Origin: JAGVSZ01 sp019137045
Lineage (GTDB): Bacteria; Pseudomonadota; Gammaproteobacteria; Burkholderiales; SG8-39
Direction of reading: 5' to 3'
Assembly (NCBI GenBank): GCA_046347635.1
Contig: JAXMFT010000016.1
Coordinates: forward strand, 7,680-71,679
Length of the DNA stretch: 64,000 nucleotides
A model generated the notes under the pieces. It saw only the letters and a program-made list of their open reading frames with translations. It ran no database searches and was not told the DNA's origin. Position numbers and translations under genes: made by a program. Positions 58,617-64,000 of this stretch are shown in pieces (the first letter of the stretch is position 1; each line of letters opens with the position of its first letter).

Positions 58617-59807
58617 TCACGGGCGCAGCAGCTTTCCGAGCCGCTCCACGCCCTCCTCGAGGTCGCGCATCGACCGGGTGTAGGCGAAGCGGACGTGCCG
58701 CTCCGCACGGAACGAACCGAAGTCCCGCCCGGGCGTGATCGCCACCCCGGCGCGTTCGAGGGCCTCGAGCGCGAACTGCTCGCTGTCCGGGGCCAGGCGC
58801 GAACAGTCCGCGTACACGTAGAACGCGCCCTCCGGTAGCAGCGGTATCTCGAACCCGAGCCCGCGCAGCGCCGGAACGAGAAAGTCGCGTCGACGCTGAA
58901 ACTCCGCGCGTCGCGCTTCCAGTACCGCGATCGTCTCGGGATGAAAGGCCGCCAGGGCGGCCGCCTGCGCCGGGGCCGAGGGGCAGATGTACGCATTCTG
59001 CGCGAGCCGCTCGATCTCGCCCACGCTCCCGGCCGGCGCGACGAGCCAGCCGAGGCGCCAGCCGGTCATGTTGAAGTACTTCGAAAAGCTGTTCACCACG
59101 AAGAGGTCGGTGCCCAGCCGCAGCGCCGTCGGATGGTGCGGTCCGCCGTAGGTGAGGCCCTGATAGATCTCGTCGACCACGAGGTGTCCCCCGCGCGCCC
59201 GCGTCTCCGCGACGATGCCCTCCAGCGCCGCGTCCGGGACCACCGTGCCCGTGGGGTTCGAGGGCGAGGCGATCATCACCCCCCGCGTGCGTTCACCCCA
59301 GTGCGCGGCGACATCCGCGCGGTCGAGCTGGTAATGCCGCTCCGGTCCGGATGCAATGGGCTTCGGAACGCCTTCGAACATGCGCACGAAGTGCCGATTG
59401 CACGGGTAGCACGGATCGGGCATCAGCCACTCGTCGCCCGGCCCGACCAGCGTGCCGGCCGCGATCAGGAAGGCGCCGGACGCGCCGGAGGTGACGATGA
59501 TCCGGTCCGGCTCGACGTCGATCCGGTAGCGCTCGGCGTAGAAGCGCGCGATCGCCTCGCGCAGCGCCGGTGTGCCCAGCGCGCCGGTGTACCCGAGCGG
59601 CTCGCCGCGAATCGCTCTCACCGCCGCCTCGATCACCTGCGGGGGCGCGGAGAAGTCGGGCTGACCGATTTCCATGTGCACGATGCGCCGCCCGGCGCGC
59701 TCGAGCGCCTCGGCCCGACGCCCGATCTCCATGACGTGGAACGGTTCGATGTCGCGCATGCGCGCGGCGACGCGCGGCGGGGCGAGGGCCTGCAGGGCAG
59801 CGGACAT
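58617..59807 (-). CDS. Class I pyridoxal-phosphate aminotransferase
   Basis: This 396-residue fold-type I aminotransferase shows the N-terminal VHMEIGQPDFSAPP, PSNPTGTVV, the aspartate region VVDEIYQGLTYGG and the lysine that binds pyridoxal phosphate in NSFSKYFNMTGWRLGW. The sequence resembles aspartate- or aromatic-type aminotransferases; the exact substrate cannot be told. It is divergent from the type I secretion genes and convergent with the transglycosylase. Confidence 0.88.
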   Translation of the reverse strand: MSAALQALAPPRVAARMRDIEPFHVMEIGRRAEALERAGRRIVHMEIGQPDFSAPPQVIEAAVRAIRGEPLGYTGALGTPALREAIARFYAERYRIDVEPDRIIVTSGASGAFLIAAGTLVGPGDEWLMPDPCYPCNRHFVRMFEGVPKPIASGPERHYQLDRADVAAHWGERTRGVMIASPSNPTGTVVPDAALEGIVAETRARGGHLVVDEIYQGLTYGGPHHPTALRLGTDLFVVNSFSKYFNMTGWRLGWLVAPAGSVGEIERLAQNAYICPSAPAQAAALAAFHPETIAVLEARRAEFQRRRDFLVPALRGLGFEIPLLPEGAFYVYADCSRLAPDSEQFALEALERAGVAITPGRDFGSFRAERHVRFAYTRSMRDLEEGVERLGKLLRP

Positions 59808-59911
59808 GAGGAATATTGCGCGAATGATCGCCGGGGCGAGATGCGGCCGATTCTAGCGTGCGGGACGCACCCGCGGCGCGAGGAATAAGACCCGCGACCG
59901 CGCGCAAGATC

Positions 59912-59940
59912 TTGTTGGCGCAATGCGCCGGGCATAGACT
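59912..59940 (+). promoter_or_regulatory. Promoter of type I secretion genes with palindrome in spacer
   Basis: TTGTTG (59912-59917), a 17-base spacer and TAGACT (59935-59940) form a promoter. A 13-base perfect palindrome, GGCGCA-A-TGCGCC (59917-59929), fills most of the spacer, a typical place for a repressor or a MerR-type activator. Confidence 0.55.
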
Positions 59941-59982
59941 GCGTCGGGTTCGCCCGTTGCGGGCGTCCGCGGGATCGACCTC

Positions 59983-62145
59983 GTGCGCGACGTCGTGCTC
60001 TCCAAGGAGGACGTGCTCCTGGCCCTGGCCAGCATGTGCCAGTTCCAGCGCATCCCTTTCGACGCCGCGCTCCTCCTGCGCGAGTTTCCCCCGCCCTACA
60101 CGCTCGAGACGCTGCTGCACGCGGCCCAGCGGCTCGGCTTCGACGCTGCCGCGCGGGAAGCGCGGGCGGAGGACATCCGTTGCGCCGACGGGCCCTGCAT
60201 CGCGCTCCTCCACGCTGCTCCGCCGGCCGCGCAGCCGGGCGATGCCGGACCGACGCCGTCAGCGGCCACGCATCGCGTGGCGATCCTGGTGCGTGCAACC
60301 GGCGACGAAGTCCTGACGATCGAGGCGGGTCGTGGCGCGCCCGAGCCGCTGGCGATCGACGAGTTCGCGGCGCGGTTCGCCGGGTGTCTGGTCGAGTTCA
60401 CGGTCGCCGGCAGGCCGGTGGTCGACGCCGACGCGCGCGCGGAGACGCCCGAGCCGTTCGGCTTCCGCTGGTTCGTGCCGGAGTTGCTCAAGCACCGCCC
60501 GATTTGGCGCGACGTCCTCCTCGCGTCGCTCGCGATCCAGGCGCTCGCCCTGGCCACTCCGCTCTTCACCCAGGTGGTGATCGACAAGGTGGTCGTGCAT
60601 CAGACCACGAACACCCTGATCGTGATCGGCTTCGCGCTCGCGGTCGCGATGCTGTTCGGCGCCGCGATGGCGTGGATCAGGCAGTATCTCGTGCTCCACA
60701 CCGGCAACCGGGTGGACGCAGTCCTCGGCACGCGGGTGTTCGAGCACCTGCTCGGCCTGCCGGTGCGATATTTCGAGCACCGCCCGACCGGCACGATCGT
60801 GGCGCGGCTGCACGGCGTGGAGACCATCCGCGAGTTCGTGAGCGGAGCCGCGGTGACGCTGCTCCTCGACCTGCCGTTCCTCGCCATCTTCCTGGCGCTG
60901 ATGTTCTGGTACAGCTGGCAGCTGACGCTGATCGCGCTCGCGATCCTCGCCGCGATCGTGACGATGAGCAGCCTCGCGGTGCCCCTGATCCGCGCCCGTC
61001 TCAACCAGCAGTTCCTCCTCGGCGCGCGCAACCAGGCGTTCCTCACCGAGTACGTCTCCGGGATGGCCACGGTGAAGTCGCTGCAGATGGAGCCGCAGCT
61101 CAAGGCGCGCTACGGCGACTTCCTGGCGAGCTACCTCGTCGCGGGCTTCGGCACGCGCCAGCTCTCGAACACCTACGGCGTCGTCGCGAACGCGCTCGAG
61201 CAGCTCATGACGCTGCTGATCCTGTGCGTGGGCGCCTGGATCGTGATGCAGAACGCCGGTTTCACGATCGGCATGCTGGTGGCGTTCCAGATGTTCGCCG
61301 GCCGCCTGTCGCAGCCGATGCTGCGCCTGGTCGGACTCTGGCAGGAGTTCCAGCAGGCCGCAATCGCGGTGAAGCGGCTGGGGGACATCATGAACGCGCC
61401 GGTCGAGCCGCACACGCTGCTGCCGGTGCGCGCGACGACCGACCTCGTGGAGGTCGAGGTACAGGACGTCGCCTTCCGCTACGGCGAGAGCCTGCCGCTG
61501 CTCTACGAGAAGCTGAACCTGCGCCTGCGGCCGGGGGCGTGCGTCGCGCTCACCGGGGCGTCCGGATGCGGCAAGAGCACCCTTGCGAAGCTGATCCAGG
61601 GGTTCTACATGCCCACCGGCGGGCGCATCCTGGTCAACGGTCGCGACACGCGCGCGCTCGCCGCGAACGAGTTGCGCGCGCACTTCGGCGTCGTGCCGCA
61701 GGAAACGGTGCTGTTCGCGGGAACGATCTACGACAATCTCGTCCTGGCGAGCCCGCACGCAACCTTCCAGCAGGTGATGCAGGCGTGCCGGATGGCGGAG
61801 ATCCACGAGGTGATCGAACGGCTGCCCGACGGGTATCAGACGGCAATCGGCGAGCATGGCGTCGGCCTGTCCGGGGGGCAGCGCCAGCGCCTCGCGATCG
61901 CGCGGGCGCTGCTGAGGCGGCCGCGGGTGCTGATCTTCGACGAAGCCACCAGCAACCTCGATCCGGAGACGGCCGAGCAGTTCGCGCGCACCGTCAACCA
62001 GCTGAAGGGCAGGGTAACGATGCTCTTTATTGCGCACCAGCTGCCGCGCGCGCTCCAGGTGGACGAGGTGATCCGGCTCGGTGCGCCTCCGGTGACGCCG
62101 CTGCGTCCGGCCGAACGCGCTGCGGCGGCGCGCTCCGGAGGGTGA
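59983..62145 (+). CDS. Type I secretion ABC transporter with inactive C39-like domain
   Basis: This 720-residue HlyB-type exporter has an N-terminal C39-like domain (about residues 1-140), six transmembrane segments (about 165-430) and an ATPase domain with Walker A GASGCGKST, signature LSGGQRQR, Walker B VLIFDEATSNLD and H-loop IAHQL. The catalytic cysteine of C39 peptidases should follow the aspartate of SKEDVLLALA but is valine, so this domain probably binds rather than cuts the substrate, as in RTX exporters. GTG start. The adaptor gene starts one base after the stop. Confidence 0.92.
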   Translation: MRDVVLSKEDVLLALASMCQFQRIPFDAALLLREFPPPYTLETLLHAAQRLGFDAAAREARAEDIRCADGPCIALLHAAPPAAQPGDAGPTPSAATHRVAILVRATGDEVLTIEAGRGAPEPLAIDEFAARFAGCLVEFTVAGRPVVDADARAETPEPFGFRWFVPELLKHRPIWRDVLLASLAIQALALATPLFTQVVIDKVVVHQTTNTLIVIGFALAVAMLFGAAMAWIRQYLVLHTGNRVDAVLGTRVFEHLLGLPVRYFEHRPTGTIVARLHGVETIREFVSGAAVTLLLDLPFLAIFLALMFWYSWQLTLIALAILAAIVTMSSLAVPLIRARLNQQFLLGARNQAFLTEYVSGMATVKSLQMEPQLKARYGDFLASYLVAGFGTRQLSNTYGVVANALEQLMTLLILCVGAWIVMQNAGFTIGMLVAFQMFAGRLSQPMLRLVGLWQEFQQAAIAVKRLGDIMNAPVEPHTLLPVRATTDLVEVEVQDVAFRYGESLPLLYEKLNLRLRPGACVALTGASGCGKSTLAKLIQGFYMPTGGRILVNGRDTRALAANELRAHFGVVPQETVLFAGTIYDNLVLASPHATFQQVMQACRMAEIHEVIERLPDGYQTAIGEHGVGLSGGQRQRLAIARALLRRPRVLIFDEATSNLDPETAEQFARTVNQLKGRVTMLFIAHQLPRALQVDEVIRLGAPPVTPLRPAERAAAARSGG

Positions 62146-62146
62146 C

Positions 62147-63520
62147 GTGGAGACCATGACCAGGATTCGCACGCTGCAGGCGGCGCCGCGGGATTTCGCG
62201 CCCGGCATCCTCCGGCTGCAGGCCGCGCCGCCCTCGCCGCTCCCGCGGCTCGTGCTGTGGTGCCTGCTCGCGCTGGTCGCGATCACGCTCGCGTGGTCCG
62301 CGTTCGGTCGCCTGGACATCATTGCGGTCGCGCACGGCCGTATCGTGCCGCAGAGCTATCTGCAGATCGTGCAGCCCGCCGAGTCGGGTATCGTCAAGGA
62401 ACTGCTGGTGCGGGAGGGCGATCGCGTGGGTGCCGGCCAGGTGCTCGCGCGCATGGACAAGCGGTTCTCGGAGGCCGACCGCCAGGCGCTCAAGAGCGAG
62501 CTCGCGCTGCGCAGTCTGCAGCTGCGGCGGATCGACGCGGAGCTCGGCGGTACGGCGCTCGCGGCGAAGGGGGACGATCCAGCGGAGCTGTTCGGGCAGG
62601 TGGAGGCGCAGTTCCGGGCGCGGCGCCAGGCCTACCTCGACTCGCTCGAGACCGAGCGCGCGACGCTCGCGAAGGCGGAGCAGGACCTGCGCGCGGCGCG
62701 CGAGGTCGAGGCGAAGCTGAGCAAGCAGCTGCCGATCTACCGCGAGCAGGAGGCGGCGTTCGACAAGCTGACGCGCGAGGGGTACGCCGGCCGGCTGCTG
62801 TTCCTGGAGAAGCAGCGCGACCGGATCGAGAAGGAGCAGGACCTCAAGGCGCAGCAGTTCGCGATCCAGAGCCTGAGCGCGAGCGTCGAGCAGAGCCGCA
62901 AGCGCATCGCGCAGCTGCAGTCCAACTACCGGCAGGCGCTGCAGAACGAGCGGGTCGAGACCGAGGCGCAGTACGCCAAGCTCGAGCAGGACTGGAACAA
63001 GCTCGCCGCGCGCCACGAGCTGCTCGAGCTCAGGGCGCCGCAGGACGGGATCGTGAAGGATCTCGCCACGCACACCGTCGGCAGCGTGCTGCAGCCCGGC
63101 ACCGTGCTGATGACGCTCGTTCCGACCGCCGACCCGATGCAGGCCGAAGTGTGGGTGACGCACGACGACGCCGGGTTCGTGGGCGCCGGCCGCAGCGCGA
63201 AGCTGAAGCTCGCGACCTACCCGTTCCAGAAGTACGGCATGCTCGACGGGACGGTGCAGCGGATCAGCCCCGACGCGAGCGATGCGGCCGACGGGCGCGG
63301 GGAGCGCAGGTCCGGTGCCGGAGAGGGCACGGGGATCGGATCGGGCTATCGCACGCTCGTGTCGCTCGCGGCGCCGTACCTGGAGGCCGAAGGCAAGCGC
63401 TATCCGCTCTCCCCCGGCATGCAGGTCACCGCGGAGATCAACCTCGGCACCCGCACCGTGCTCGAGTACGTCCTGTCACCGGTGCAGCGGACCCTGCACG
63501 AAGCGGGCCGCGAACGCTAG
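62147..63520 (+). CDS. HlyD-family type I secretion adaptor
   Basis: This 457-residue membrane-fusion protein has one N-terminal transmembrane helix (LVLWCLLALVAITLAWSAF), a lipoyl-like domain (IVQPAESGIVKELLVREGDRV), a long coiled coil (about residues 110-285) and the C-terminal HlyD motif region (LSPGMQVTAEINLGTRTVLEYVL). It links the ABC exporter to an outer-membrane TolC-type channel, which is not in the window. GTG with GGAGG five bases upstream is chosen over an ATG three codons later. Confidence 0.92.
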   Translation: METMTRIRTLQAAPRDFAPGILRLQAAPPSPLPRLVLWCLLALVAITLAWSAFGRLDIIAVAHGRIVPQSYLQIVQPAESGIVKELLVREGDRVGAGQVLARMDKRFSEADRQALKSELALRSLQLRRIDAELGGTALAAKGDDPAELFGQVEAQFRARRQAYLDSLETERATLAKAEQDLRAAREVEAKLSKQLPIYREQEAAFDKLTREGYAGRLLFLEKQRDRIEKEQDLKAQQFAIQSLSASVEQSRKRIAQLQSNYRQALQNERVETEAQYAKLEQDWNKLAARHELLELRAPQDGIVKDLATHTVGSVLQPGTVLMTLVPTADPMQAEVWVTHDDAGFVGAGRSAKLKLATYPFQKYGMLDGTVQRISPDASDAADGRGERRSGAGEGTGIGSGYRTLVSLAAPYLEAEGKRYPLSPGMQVTAEINLGTRTVLEYVLSPVQRTLHEAGRER

Positions 63521-63748
63521 GCCCGCCGCGCCGCGGCCGCACGATTCGAGCCGCGGCCGCGGACGCGGTCAGCCGGGAACCGGCCCGGCCGACGCTCCGC
63601 CGTGTGCGAAGGCGTGCTGCCAGGAGGAGACGCGCAGCCTGCCGCTTCCATCGTCGATGCCCGCGCATGGAGCCGTTGCGCGGATATGGCGACAACAGCG
63701 ACCGACCGAGCGCGCGCCTCGCACGCTGGATCCCGCCGAGCCGGGGCA

Positions 63749-63754
63749 TATAAT
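63749..63754 (+). promoter_or_regulatory. -10 element upstream of maeB
   Basis: A perfect TATAAT lies 34 bases before the malic enzyme ATG. No good -35 is found 16-18 bases upstream, so an activator or an extended element may be needed. The 267-base gap before the gene holds nothing else I recognise. Confidence 0.45.
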
Positions 63755-63787
63755 CGACGCCCCCCGGAACAACCGCCAGGCCCGCTC

Positions 63788-64000
63788 ATGGACGAAGGCT
63801 TTCGCAAGGCAGCGCTCGACTACCACCGCGTTCCCCGCCCGGGCAAGATCGCAGTCACCGCGACCAAGGGGCTGGTGAACCAGCGTGACCTGGCGCTCGC
63901 CTATTCGCCGGGCGTGGCCGCGGCGTGCGAGGAGATCAAGCGCGATCCGGCCGAAGCGGCGACGCTCACGTCCCGCGCCAACCTCGTCGCGGTCATCACC
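63788..64000 (+). CDS. maeB: NADP-dependent malic enzyme, 5' end only
   Basis: The first 71 codons of a malic enzyme run off the window end. The start FRKAALDYHRVPRPGKIAV and NQRDLALAYSPGVAAACEEI are characteristic of MaeB, the long form with a C-terminal phosphotransacetylase-like domain, which cannot be checked here. It converts malate to pyruvate with NADPH. Confidence 0.92.
   Translation, partial: MDEGFRKAALDYHRVPRPGKIAVTATKGLVNQRDLALAYSPGVAAACEEIKRDPAEAATLTSRANLVAVIT

Noticed and set aside
1..64000. CRISPR arrays, insertion sequences, prophage genes and rRNA
   Set aside because: No spaced direct repeats, transposase or integrase motifs, phage structural genes or rRNA sequence were seen.

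Overview
The window is very GC-rich, densely coded chromosomal DNA of a Gram-negative bacterium, most probably a sulfur-oxidising betaproteobacterium. Support for this placement comes from gene orders typical of that class: ilvB-ilvH-ilvC-psd-pssA-leuA, valS/holC/pepA facing lptF-lptG, rplU-rpmA-obgE-proB beside ispB and tRNA-Pro, pilS-pilR-ampD-nrdA-nrdB, and H1/AlgP-like basic proteins ending in an AWPFP-GSR motif. No rRNA, insertion sequence, phage or CRISPR array was seen.

Bases 1-12133 hold the most distinctive region, the 3' part of a cytoplasmic sulfur-oxidation locus of the sHdr (heterodisulfide-reductase-like) type. It reads hdrC2-hdrB2, a lipoate-binding GcvH-like protein, a DsrE-like protein, a second lipoate-binding protein, a radical SAM protein (LipS1-type), a lipoate-protein ligase, an FAD oxidoreductase (LipT-like), an exported HbpS/GlcG-like protein, a tiny lipoprotein, and a second radical SAM protein (LipS2-type). 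A further stretch carries a DsrE3-like protein, a FadL/OmpP1 outer-membrane channel, an unknown 129-residue protein, a second lipoate-ligase homologue, a degenerate receiver-domain protein and a cysteine-containing 99-residue protein behind an FNR/NNR-like site. The known model is that sulfane sulfur is passed by DsrE/TusA-type carriers to sHdr and oxidised on the lipoate of LbpA; the Lip and Lpl enzymes build that lipoate in place. The extra genes are unassigned candidates for the same system.

Bases 12167-25423 contain a PdsS/PdsR-like two-component pair, an MFS exporter, valS, a small hypothetical gene, holC, pepA, the lipopolysaccharide-export permeases lptF-lptG, and an ECF sigma factor operon (sigma, DUF3619, DUF3106, RDD). 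Bases 25593-32292 are the branched-chain amino acid and phospholipid block. It includes a 25-residue, leucine-rich leader peptide before leuA that looks leaderless.

Bases 32308-46863 hold a DUF2069 protein, wrbA, two tandem PilZ-like paralogues, pyrF, a lytic transglycosylase, proS and rppH. They continue with a peroxide-defence cluster (rubrerythrin, Fe-S oxidoreductase, DUF3501) behind a PerR-like box, then a CNP1-like protein, proB, obgE, rpmA and rplU. Bases 46989-64000 hold ispB, tRNA-Pro(CGG), pilS-pilR-ampD, nrdAB behind two NrdR boxes, histone-like genes (one apparently broken), a lytic transglycosylase, an aminotransferase, a type I secretion ABC transporter with its HlyD-type adaptor, and the start of a malic enzyme gene.
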